From contig JASLAE010000332.1 in the NCBI GenBank assembly GCA_030147305.1, forward strand, positions 1 through 8,730: 8,730 bases of DNA, read 5' to 3'. Below are positions 1 through 6,280 of the stretch, in pieces. The stretch comes from Cesiribacter sp. (GTDB lineage: Bacteria > Bacteroidota > Bacteroidia > Cytophagales > Cyclobacteriaceae). Positions within the stretch are counted from its first letter, which is position 1. Each line of letters starts with the position of its first letter. The position numbers were made by a program, and so were the translations under genes. The notes beneath the pieces are model-generated. The model was given only the letters and a program-made list of their open reading frames with translations. It was not told the origin of the DNA and did no database searches.

Positions 1-1443
1 CTTGTTGTTTCCAAGGAATAAATAACCCTCCGCAAGACTATCGAAGAGGTTCGAAGATTCAGGATAAATTTTAGTGGCTAACAGAAAAACATTGATTCCC
101 TGTGCTGATGTTTCCGGATTGAAAACAAGCTGCAGGCCAAGGTTATTCAGGTTGCCTTCCGCTAACGTAAAGGTTGCGTCCGCTTTCAGAATTGATTCAT
201 AAAGCTGCTCCAGCGCCTTGTAGTTTTGACTTGCAGCCTTATCGTTAAAATCTTCGAAGCTAAATGGTTTTTTGAGAGGTGACTTTGATTTTTTCGAAAG
301 CAGCTGCGCTGGTATGCCATTGTCTTCCGGTGTTCTTTCTAAAAAGGCAAGTGATACACTATCGGCTTTCAAAAAAGCATTTAAAAAGTTTAATGTATAA
401 AGCGACACCCATTTGTAGGATTCCATGATTTCCAAGTCGCTTTTATCCTGCCGTTTATCTCTTGTTTGAAAAAGAATACCCAGCGTACTAAAGTATCCGT
501 GTGATAAATTGTTAAATTTCAAACTATACGCCTGGCTATTAACCAGGCTATCATAAAAGATGAATCTGTTATTGAGGGTAGAATCAATTACATCTTCAAT
601 CATTACCTCTTTCGGGATGTTCTTCTGGGCCATGTGAATAAATGGCACATTTACCTTTTCCATTTTTGCAAATGGGGATTGCAGTAAAGTAGCGTATTGA
701 TATTTTATGCTACCGTCCAGACTGACAATAGCTTTTATTTTTCCATTTCGCATTTGCGCCAGCACATTAGATAATCCCCCAAAACTGAACCCCATCGTAG
801 CTATTTTATCCTGATCGATGTTATCATATTTTGATAATTCCTTTATCAGGAATTCGATATCTCTTGCCTGAGTTTCCATATCTTTTTGGGTACCACCTTC
901 AAAAAAGCGGTTTTCAGTCCCTCTACCAGGGCTGGATAAGATTACGAATCCATGACTGGCTAAAAACTCGCATAGGGCAAAGTTCTCTATGGAAGAAGCT
1001 TGGTAACTGGGAGCATAAAGAATGACCGGAAATTTTTTAGCGACTCTTTCAGCCTCCGGAAATGCTGTCGTACTTGCTTCCAGATGGCTCCTGTTTGCCT
1101 CGGTATTTGGATATTGAAACCAATTCAGAATTTGTTCTTCAGGAAGATGCTCCCACTCTTCTTCCTCTTTTAGAATATTCATGTAGGCCAATATTTTCAG
1201 GGGAGTTTTTTCTCTCAATTCATTTTTTGCCGGATACCATATGCTAATTGGGATGGGCCTGTCAACTGCTGTATTACTCCAGTCAAAAATTCTGTGGTAT
1301 GTCCTGGTACTATCTAATGCCAGATAATGCTTAAAACCAACATTATAATTTCCATGCTCAGGTGACATTTTTTGTAAGGAAACCTGCCCAAAGCCAGAAG
1401 CAACATTTAAAAAAAATAGAAGTGCAAATACTAATGTTCGCAT
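1..1443 (-). CDS. Secreted alpha/beta hydrolase with TPR-like C-terminus (3' end outside window)
   Basis: The frame is open for 481 codons from ATG at 1443 and leaves the window without a stop, so the C-terminus is missing. Residues 1-20 form a signal peptide (hydrophobic run LVFALLFFLNVA, then GFGQ), so export is expected. The hydrolase domain spans about 35-360. The nucleophile elbow GFSFGG gives Ser220, His315 in NNLSHGYF is the likely catalytic His, and Asp243 in SLDGS is a possible acid. An early strand ends IWYPA (68-72), as in dienelactone-hydrolase or PAF-acetylhydrolase-like esterases. The tail at 449-481 (INVFLLATKIYPESSNLFDS, then LAEGYLFLGNN) resembles the TPR unit often fused to hydrolases in Bacteroidota. 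The substrate is unknown; an ester or peptide is an inference. The gap to the upstream acetyltransferase is 178 bp, so it may have its own promoter, though I see no consensus one. The fold is well supported, the specific reaction is not. Confidence 0.85.
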   Translation of the reverse strand, partial: MRTLVFALLFFLNVASGFGQVSLQKMSPEHGNYNVGFKHYLALDSTRTYHRIFDWSNTAVDRPIPISIWYPAKNELREKTPLKILAYMNILKEEEEWEHLPEEQILNWFQYPNTEANRSHLEASTTAFPEAERVAKKFPVILYAPSYQASSIENFALCEFLASHGFVILSSPGRGTENRFFEGGTQKDMETQARDIEFLIKELSKYDNIDQDKIATMGFSFGGLSNVLAQMRNGKIKAIVSLDGSIKYQYATLLQSPFAKMEKVNVPFIHMAQKNIPKEVMIEDVIDSTLNNRFIFYDSLVNSQAYSLKFNNLSHGYFSTLGILFQTRDKRQDKSDLEIMESYKWVSLYTLNFLNAFLKADSVSLAFLERTPEDNGIPAQLLSKKSKSPLKKPFSFEDFNDKAASQNYKALEQLYESILKADATFTLAEGNLNNLGLQLVFNPETSAQGINVFLLATKIYPESSNLFDSLAEGYLFLGNNK

Positions 1444-1621
1444 TGGGTATGGTTTTCTGTTTGTCTTGAAATTCCTTTGAGTAACGCAGGCGCCCACCCA
1501 TCGGCCTCTGCTGAAAGTACACAAAGCTGGCTTCATCTACAAGAATGGCTCAATGCTGGCGTGTAGATTGATGTATTCTGTTGTTGAGGGAAATCTATTT
1601 TTAATCTTCACTCGCCTCAAG

Positions 1622-2119
1622 CTATAAACATGCTTGCGGTAAGTTTAAATTCTTTAAATTCTTTTCCAAAATTACCATATGCTTACACTGGATGCCATTT
1701 TCAAAAATGGGTTCATCGTAGTGTTTCAGGAAGAAGTCCTTTTCAATTCTTTTCATTTCAAATCCTTCTTTTTGATACAGTGCAAGTTGTCCAACACTTG
1801 AATTCCCGGTTCCTATCAATAAGACTTCATATCCGTTTTCTCGACTGACTTTGGCTGCATATTTCAGCAAAATCTTTCCAATCCCTTTCCCCCGTGCGGA
1901 TTTTTTTAGGGCAATGTTTTTTATTTCTATTGTAGAAGAATCCACCTCTTTCAAAACCATTACCCCAATTAATTCAGAATCCCTCTTGGCTACATAACAC
2001 GTTCCTGATGCTAGATAAGTATTGATTTGTGCTTTAGAAGGGTCGGCCAATTCAAGTAAATCAAATGGGGCTTGTTGGCTATCAGTTAAGGGTTCAATGT
2101 GTATTGACAATGCTGCCAA
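1622..2119 (-). CDS. GNAT family N-acetyltransferase, non-ATG start
   Basis: It is a cytoplasmic acetyl-CoA-dependent N-acetyltransferase of up to 165 residues, normal for a single GNAT domain. The acetyl-CoA loop is visible as ARGKGIGKILL (about 74-84), preceded by the strand IEIKNIALKK. The stretch IGTGNSSVGQLALYQKEGF and the end FENGIQCKHMVIL match a subgroup that includes Bacillus YvbK-like proteins; that likeness is from memory. The substrate is unknown. No ATG lies near the start: the frame is closed by TAA just upstream, and the candidates are TTG at 2119 or TTG at 2110. The second gives MSIHIEPLTD and fits the family's N-terminus better (162 residues). No clear Shine-Dalgarno sequence is visible. 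The first in-frame ATG, at about codon 54, would remove much of the domain. It stands alone between a decayed gene and a hydrolase gene, with no antitoxin-like partner, so a GNAT toxin role is not supported. Confidence 0.83.
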   Translation of the reverse strand: MAALSIHIEPLTDSQQAPFDLLELADPSKAQINTYLASGTCYVAKRDSELIGVMVLKEVDSSTIEIKNIALKKSARGKGIGKILLKYAAKVSRENGYEVLLIGTGNSSVGQLALYQKEGFEMKRIEKDFFLKHYDEPIFENGIQCKHMVILEKNLKNLNLPQACL

Positions 2120-2192
2120 GTGGGGTTAAATTTTATTTTCTGATACTTTCTTCAAACGCAACACCTTCTATGCTAAATGCTTATACCAACTG

Positions 2193-2640
2193 CTAACTAT
2201 TTTTTTCTATACTTTCAGTAACGGTAATCAATTCATCTTCTTCTACTACTTCAAAGTCCCCGCCATAGGCTTATTCTGTTAAGGTAATTTCAAGGATTAA
2301 AGTAACATCGGATGAATGTACAATCTTATAGCGCTTCGGCTGTGTATTTGAATCCTCAGGAGAATTAAATCAAGCTTAGTGTTATTCGTTGACCAGGTGC
2401 CTATAGCATAATTTCTGGAGTAAGAATAATCCACCTCCAGGTCTAGATGGGCCGATTCACTAAGATTATTATCCTGTAACACCCCATTAATGAGATTTCC
2501 TCTGATTGCCAGTTGCCAAATAAATCAGTGGGTATTGAAGACTCTTCTTTACATGGAGTAAAAAGGATTACAGCACTGAAAAGTAAACTTAACTGGATAT
2601 GTTTCAGAATGATAAAATTGGGTTTGCAGCTATCATCCAT
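2193..2640 (-). pseudogene. Broken small lipoprotein gene, lipocalin-like
   Basis: Two short overlapping frames plus a third one join into a single ancestral protein. Frame 1 (from ATG 2640) gives a hydrophobic leader, Cys30 after FTP and then DLFGNWQSEEIS. The reading moves at the G run at 2482-2485 to VLQDNNLSESAHLDLEVDYS and GTWSTNNTKLDLI. It moves again near 2361-2365 to SPEDSNTQPKRYKIVHSSDV. Each shift is explained by loss of one base in a short run. The third frame meets TAA at 2271-2273 and then stays open through AYGGDFEVVEEDELITVTES to TAG at 2193. Restoring two bases gives exactly 150 codons including the stop. The pattern (Cys, then G-x-W, then W..., L.L, RYKI) recalls lipocalin-like Bacteroidota lipoproteins; this is a family-level guess. 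The TPC lipobox is atypical. Homopolymer sequencing error could explain the frameshifts but not easily the stop codon, unless the protein really ends there. Confidence 0.7.
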
Positions 2641-2757
2641 TGAATAGAGCAGGCAACCTTCACTACCGCTTATTGAAAGTTTGATCGCTGCCTGAAAAAG
2701 AATGGCTGAATGCCAACTGGAACTGGTCTTATTCTTTTGTTATGTCTTGTTTATTAT

Positions 2758-3114
2758 TTATCTATCATGCCCAATAATGCTGTCATTGGTCATTTCCACA
2801 TAATTACAGCTATCGAATAGGTTTTTTATGGTCAGTGCATTTGCTCTGATGTGGTCAAAGAGTCTCCTGTTTTTAATGTTACCTGTTGTAATGAGCGGCA
2901 GTCTTTTTGGCTGCTGTAAAATCATATGTGAATGGTAAAAATCAGAGTCCTTTGTGATGACTATCAGATCATTTTGGTCAGCAAAGAGAGCAATAGCTCT
3001 ATCTGAACTTTCATCTCCCTCCGGCAGGGAGTCAACATGTACAGCATCCAGTCCAGCTAGCTGTAGCACCTCACATAGCTTAGTAGGCAATTGAGCATCT
3101 ACAAGGAACTTCAT
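2758..3114 (-). CDS. DUF5615 PIN-like protein, probable toxin of a TA pair
   Basis: It is a 118-residue protein of the DUF5615 (PIN-like, Mut7-C related) type. Seen directly: the N-terminal strand KFLVDAQLP with acidic Asp6, an acidic middle stretch SLPEGDESSD (29-38), the strand and acidic motif LIVITKDSDF (50-59; Asp56 and Asp58), and a later ITTGNIKN (75-82) where relatives carry a similar R-x-GN segment. In PIN-like folds these acidic residues bind a metal for RNA cleavage, so a ribonuclease toxin is the usual inference for this family; activity has not been shown for most members. Its ATG shares ATGA with the stop of the upstream DUF433 gene, which implies translational coupling and a fixed ratio of the two products. 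Length and motifs look complete, so it is probably intact. Confidence 0.88.
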   Translation of the reverse strand: MKFLVDAQLPTKLCEVLQLAGLDAVHVDSLPEGDESSDRAIALFADQNDLIVITKDSDFYHSHMILQQPKRLPLITTGNIKNRRLFDHIRANALTIKNLFDSCNYVEMTNDSIIGHDR

Positions 3115-3341
3115 GCAGTTTTGATGTAGGTCATAGTCCTGGTCAGTCTTGCGGCATATGCTAAACAGGCATAGATATCTTCACGCTCTAATGCTGGATA
3201 ATCCTCCAATATTTCCAGGTCAGTCATTCCTGAGGTGAGTAGGTCAAGAATAAGGTCAACTGGGTACCTTTTATTCCTGATAGTAGGCTTGCCATGGCAT
3301 ATATCAGGATTTAATGTTATTCTATTGAGCAAATCTTCCAT
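3111..3341 (-). CDS. DUF433 protein, probable antitoxin
   Basis: It is a 76-residue DUF433 protein and appears complete. The family signature is clear: RITLNPDICHGKPTIRNKRY (residues 7-26, with Cys15, Gly17, Pro19 and Arg22), then the helical part VDLILDLLTSGMTDLEILED (28-47), then YPALEREDIYACLAYAARL (48-66). Proteins of this family carry a helix-turn-helix-like fold and are usually found just upstream of DUF5615 proteins, where they are taken to be antitoxins that neutralise the toxin and repress their own operon; the role here rests on that association. It is the first gene of the pair and overlaps the toxin start by 4 bp (3111-3114). A near match to the Bacteroidota -7 element lies at 3345-3352 on the minus strand but is too close to the ATG to be called a promoter. 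Confidence 0.9.
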   Translation of the reverse strand: MEDLLNRITLNPDICHGKPTIRNKRYPVDLILDLLTSGMTDLEILEDYPALEREDIYACLAYAARLTRTMTYIKTA

Positions 3342-3470
3342 AACTAAATCTACGAAATTTTTGACCAGGTCGTTCCCCTTTCAATGAGACATAACTTCCA
3401 GCATATGACAAGCTTCTTTTCATATTCCACCTAATGGTTTAAATGTTTCTCCTCCTTGACAACTGAGCAT
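3342..3470. other. AT-rich gap between toxin-antitoxin pair and barrel gene
   Basis: This 129-bp gap separates the antitoxin start from the terminator of the outer-membrane barrel gene. It should hold the promoter and operator of the toxin-antitoxin pair, but I see no exact TAnnTTTG element and no convincing palindrome. It marks the change from the more G+C-rich right part of the window to the A+T-richer left part. Confidence 0.4.
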
Positions 3471-3499
3471 AAAAAAACCTGCACTTTACAGTACAGGTT
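3471..3499 (-). terminator. Rho-independent terminator of the barrel gene
   Basis: On the minus strand AACCTGTAC and GTGCAGGTT form a 9-bp stem (one G-T pair) around a 6-base loop, followed at once by seven T. It begins 8 bases after the TAA stop of the outer-membrane barrel gene (3507), so it should end that transcript and insulate the toxin-antitoxin pair downstream. Confidence 0.88.
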
Positions 3500-3506
3500 C
3501 CTTCTA

Positions 3507-4208
3507 TTATTCACGGTAAGGCCCTAAGTACATCAGTGAAATGCTGACGTACTGGTTTCTGAATTTCTCTGGCGCCTGGCCAGCTATGACATAGGCCGGC
3601 AACCTAAATTCTTCTTTCTGCAGGTCTGTGAAAGCAGTGTGGTACCGCAGGTCTATCATAAAACTGCCAATGCCTGTATTGAAATGGATGCCACCACCAG
3701 CAGCAGCACCAACCTCCAGCACATTATAGATTTCATCTTCAGTATCGATCTTTTCTTCTCTTGAACCACTACTGTCAGTAATTTTTTCTTTTCCACTGAG
3801 CAGATACCCCAGCGTAGGGCCTGCATTGATGTAACCCCTCACCAGCTGCTGGCCAAAAGTAGCACGGAGCAGTAAAGGAATTTCTATGTAGTTGTAGTTA
3901 TAGGTATGGGTGTACTCCTGCCCAAGCAGGTCGTTACCTGTGGCTTTATAACCACGCTGGCTGAAGTTAACTTCCGGGGCGAAAGCCATTACCTGGCTCA
4001 TCCAGAAACTGGTTGCCAAACCAATGGTTAACCTGGCAAGCCTGGGTTCCTCCTCAATTTCTTCCAGCTGATCCAGGCCATCGTCTATGGTGGCAAAATT
4101 AACACCTGCCCGCAAACCAAGCTGTGATTGCTGTTCATGTCGCAGCTGGCCAAAAAGCACTGCCGATGTCATGAACATCAGCAAAAGTGTACATATTCCT
4201 TTTTTCAT
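3507..4208 (-). CDS. PorT-like outer-membrane beta-barrel protein
   Basis: The chosen start, ATG at 4208, gives 233 residues and a standard signal peptide (MKKGICTLLL, hydrophobic to about residue 18, then LFGQ at 18-21). An in-frame upstream ATG at 4235 and a non-ATG start at 4253 would only put polar residues in front of it. The mature part begins with SQLGLRAGVNFATIDDGL (28-45), typical of the Bacteroidota OMP_b-brl_2/PorT-like domain. It continues with alternating amphipathic strands: FAPEVNFSQRGYKA (76-89), YNYNYIEIPLLLRATF (103-118), GYINAGPTLGYLLSG (125-139), VGAAAGGGIHF (166-176) and SFMIDLRYHTAF (182-193). A small barrel of about eight strands in the outer membrane is expected. The function is unknown; the name refers to domain likeness, not to a proven secretion role. 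The Glu- and Asp-rich segments at 46-55 and 151-159 probably form loops. The gene follows the hydrolase lipoprotein gene after 190 bp and ends at a strong terminator. Confidence 0.86.
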   Translation of the reverse strand: MKKGICTLLLMFMTSAVLFGQLRHEQQSQLGLRAGVNFATIDDGLDQLEEIEEEPRLARLTIGLATSFWMSQVMAFAPEVNFSQRGYKATGNDLLGQEYTHTYNYNYIEIPLLLRATFGQQLVRGYINAGPTLGYLLSGKEKITDSSGSREEKIDTEDEIYNVLEVGAAAGGGIHFNTGIGSFMIDLRYHTAFTDLQKEEFRLPAYVIAGQAPEKFRNQYVSISLMYLGPYRE

Positions 4209-4398
4209 GTTATAATAATTCACTAGTGTATTCATTATTACCCTTTTACGCAAGACTCCCGAAAAGTAGCGGGCAAAGCGGATCAGGAGCTTCTATACCT
4301 ATACCCGCAACCGCATAAATGTAATAATAAAAATGAAATAAAGCATATTTTAATGACTCTCCTGCAAGAAAGGCCTCGAGAATACCCAATCAGTTCCA
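4209..4398. other. Intergenic region upstream of the barrel gene
   Basis: This 190-bp gap lies between the hydrolase stop and the barrel start. An A+T-rich stretch at about 4316-4352 could carry a promoter for the barrel gene, but no exact TAnnTTTG element is present on the minus strand. The closest is CCGCTTTG (4273-4280), which differs at the key T and A. I see no convincing terminator after the hydrolase gene, so read-through from upstream is possible. Confidence 0.35.
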
Positions 4399-5403
4399 TT
4401 ATTTAACATAATGCTCTTTCACCACCTGTAGGGCTGGTTTTCCCTGTGGTGTAAAGTCTGTCTCGAGGCGATGGTGCCTTCGCGGAAGCTGTGGATACCA
4501 TTTCCAGAGAAATGCGCCGGCAAGCCATGGCTGAGACCACACTGCTTCGAAAAAGGCCTGGTAAGCTACGGCCTGCGCTTCCGGATCAGCCTCACCTTCC
4601 TGATCGGAACGCCAGGGTTCGTGGGTGGTGCCCCGGATGCTCCGATAGCCCCACTCGGTAAAAAGAATGGGCTTCTGGTGCCTGCCCGCTAACTTTCTCA
4701 GGGCATCCAGGTGGGGCTGCCAGGCTGCTGCAACTTCCGCTTCGGTTGGCTGGCCGGACTCACTGAGGGGGAAATAGGCATCCACTCCAATAAAATCAAG
4801 CTGCTCCCAATGCTGAAAATCATCTATTGCGTCCCAGTTGGCAGCATAGGTGAGCTTACCGGCATACTGGGTTTTCACTGTATCGATGAGCTGCTGCCAG
4901 TATTGGGGGCGCTGCTGGTTGTGCCGTGTAAGTTCGGTGCCAATACAAAGAATGGGAACCTGCATAGAATCTGCAATCCGGGCATGATGCAGGATATACC
5001 GGGTATACGCCCGCTCCCATGCTTCCCATTCCTGGGCTGTCTCAAAGCTAAGGTCCCCGGTAAAGCCACCTCCCTGCAGCCAGAGATGGGGTTTAAGCAT
5101 TACCTGCACTGCTGCTTCCTGTGCCAGGCGAATGGAGGTTATCAGACCCCCATCCTGCTCGCCCCACCATTGCTGCTCCAGGTTGTAGTGTAAATTGGTA
5201 TCGCCCGGGTTGGTGAAGGCATAGGGCATCAGGCTTACCCATTCCACCCCCGCTGCTGTTAATTCTTGCATTACTTCGGGACCATAGGGATCTGGCGAGG
5301 CTACCAGGCTTACCCCTTCCAGCTTTTTGGCACTGTAGTGATAATCTGGTCTGTTGCAGGCAGCAAGGAAGAGCAAAAGCAGAAGTCCGGTTGCATTTCG
5401 CAT
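4399..5403 (-). CDS. Lipoprotein glycoside hydrolase, GH113-like TIM barrel
   Basis: The protein has 334 residues with a lipoprotein signal (TGLLLLLFLAAC, lipid-bearing Cys16), so it is expected to be membrane-anchored. The mature part is one TIM-barrel domain. Strand ends carry the usual sugar-binding residues: GVEWVSLMPYAF (52-63), VMLKPHLWLQGG (101-112), ILCIGTELTRH (151-161), LTYAANWD (184-191), LDFIGVDAYFPL (202-213), ILFTEWGYRS (246-255) and GAFLWKWYP (296-304). Glu157 in GTEL fits the acid/base and Glu250 in FTEW the nucleophile, as expected for clan GH-A retaining enzymes. The overall pattern is that of GH113 beta-mannanase-like proteins, so cleavage of a beta-linked mannan or related glycan is a reasonable inference; the substrate is not proven. 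It lies 77 bp downstream of rsmG. No SusC/SusD pair or other carbohydrate gene is nearby, so it is not part of an evident polysaccharide utilisation locus. Confidence 0.85.
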   Translation of the reverse strand: MRNATGLLLLLFLAACNRPDYHYSAKKLEGVSLVASPDPYGPEVMQELTAAGVEWVSLMPYAFTNPGDTNLHYNLEQQWWGEQDGGLITSIRLAQEAAVQVMLKPHLWLQGGGFTGDLSFETAQEWEAWERAYTRYILHHARIADSMQVPILCIGTELTRHNQQRPQYWQQLIDTVKTQYAGKLTYAANWDAIDDFQHWEQLDFIGVDAYFPLSESGQPTEAEVAAAWQPHLDALRKLAGRHQKPILFTEWGYRSIRGTTHEPWRSDQEGEADPEAQAVAYQAFFEAVWSQPWLAGAFLWKWYPQLPRRHHRLETDFTPQGKPALQVVKEHYVK

Positions 5404-5480
5404 TGTTCAGGCGCAATTTATAGAATTGTATACTTTACCAACACTTCCCAGTCACTGACTCCTTTCAAATTACAGAAAGA

Positions 5481-6113
5481 CTACAAGGGTACGTACACCA
5501 CCTTTTTAGTTTCGAAGTATTCTTCTTCAAAAAAGTCTGCCAGGTTATAAGACGACCAGTTAAGGCCTGTTTCCTGCATCTCTTCTTCCAGCTCCCCTCC
5601 CTTCAGGTAAAGAATACCGTTATACAGCGGGTGCCTGGAGTCCTGCCTCACTTTCTTTTCAACCCAGCCAATAAAGGGCTTCATGCGGGTAACGGCACGG
5701 CTTACCACAAAATCAAACTGGCCTTTTACCAGCTCTGCCCTGATCTGCTCCGCCCGCACATTCTGCAGCCCCAGCGCCTCTGCCACCCCCTTGACCACCG
5801 TAATTTTTTTCCCGATGGAATCGACCAGGTAAAAGCTGGCTTCAGGGTAAAGAATGGCCAGTGGTATGCCGGGAAAGCCCCCGCCAGTGCCCACATCTAA
5901 AATTTGTGCACCGCTGATAAAGGGCTGCACTTTGGCAATTGACAGCGAATGCAGTACGTGGTGTACATATAGCTGCTCAATGTCTTTTCGGGAAACTACA
6001 TTAATCTTGCTGTTCCACTCCTCGTACAGGGCGCCCAGGCGACTGAACTGCTCTTCCTGTACCGGCGTAATGTCGGGAAAATATTTTTTGATGAGTGCTG
6101 AGCCTTGTTGCAT
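5481..6113 (-). CDS. rsmG: 16S rRNA (guanine-N7) methyltransferase RsmG
   Basis: RsmG (GidB) transfers a methyl group from S-adenosylmethionine to N7 of G527 (E. coli numbering) in 16S rRNA, in the cytoplasm; its loss gives low-level streptomycin resistance in several bacteria. The frame extends upstream to a GTG at 6152, but ATG at 6113 gives the usual 210-residue Bacteroidota protein beginning MQQGSALIKKYFPDI, and the extension would translate through a strong hairpin. Visible motifs are YEEWNSKINVVSRKDIE (30-46), VHHVLHSL (50-57), the SAM-binding loop ILDVGTGGGFPGIPLAIL (71-88), the acidic end of strand 2 in YLVDSIGKK (95-103), and FVVSRAV (135-141). All are intact. The gene is separated from the upstream sigma factor gene by 167 bp and a terminator-like hairpin, so it is probably transcribed separately, perhaps together with the hydrolase gene 77 bp downstream. 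Confidence 0.95.
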   Translation of the reverse strand: MQQGSALIKKYFPDITPVQEEQFSRLGALYEEWNSKINVVSRKDIEQLYVHHVLHSLSIAKVQPFISGAQILDVGTGGGFPGIPLAILYPEASFYLVDSIGKKITVVKGVAEALGLQNVRAEQIRAELVKGQFDFVVSRAVTRMKPFIGWVEKKVRQDSRHPLYNGILYLKGGELEEEMQETGLNWSSYNLADFFEEEYFETKKVVYVPL

Positions 6114-6280
6114 AGGGTGCAAAATAAAAAACTCCGGCGGCCATTGCGGCACCGGAGCAAAAGTTTTTCAAGGGCGGGTTCGGAAACCCTTATAATTTAG
6201 TATCACTGATTCAGGGAATCTGAAACAGCTCAGGCATCAGTAAGATACAGCCAGCGGGCTGCCTAATCCAATACCCAAAG
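6114..6280 (-). other. Structured gap between sigma factor gene and rsmG
   Basis: Besides the terminator-like hairpin at 6121-6160 this gap has several short perfect inverted repeats: GGGTT/AACCC around a 4-base loop (6176-6189), TTCAG/CTGAA around a 5-base loop, and CAGCC/GGCTG around a 4-base loop just after the sigma stop. The CCC at 6187-6189 can also pair with GGG at 6172-6174, giving an alternative fold. The region may hold the sigma transcript's 3' end, the rsmG promoter, or a small RNA. No exact TAnnTTTG element is visible here. Confidence 0.45.
6121..6160 (-). terminator. Intrinsic terminator-like hairpin just upstream of rsmG
   Basis: On the minus strand CTCCGG and CCGGAG (6152-6157 and 6132-6137) form a stem, with inner GCC/GGC pairs and a short loop, followed by TTTTTTATTTT. 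The shape is that of a Rho-independent terminator for leftward transcription. The T-run ends about 8 bases before the rsmG ATG, so it either ends the sigma factor transcript or acts as an attenuator of rsmG. A shorter T run on the plus-strand side (6164-6168) gives weak potential in the other direction. Confidence 0.75.

Noticed and set aside
1481..1625. Plus-strand frame of about 47 codons in the hydrolase-acetyltransferase gap
   Set aside because: It has no proper start, no recognisable domain and a sequence like random intergenic DNA.
2297..2482. Separate small protein on the minus strand
   Set aside because: It begins at GTG in the middle of a continuing protein and joins neighbouring frames into one broken lipoprotein gene.
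1444..2757. Integron cassette array with attC sites, suggested by one-gene units separated by short gaps
   Set aside because: No paired RYYYAAC...GTRRRY core sites flank the genes, the gaps do not fold alike, and no integrase is present in the window.
3345..3352. TAGATTTA on the minus strand as promoter of the toxin-antitoxin pair
   Set aside because: It misses the final G of the consensus and lies only 4 bases from the ATG.
4711..5193. 160-residue plus-strand open frame inside the hydrolase gene
   Set aside because: It lies wholly antisense to a well-supported glycoside hydrolase with catalytic motifs and shows no domain of its own.
6114..6152. N-terminal extension of RsmG to GTG 6152
   Set aside because: The extra 13 residues are absent from the usual RsmG form and would be encoded by the hairpin and its T tail.
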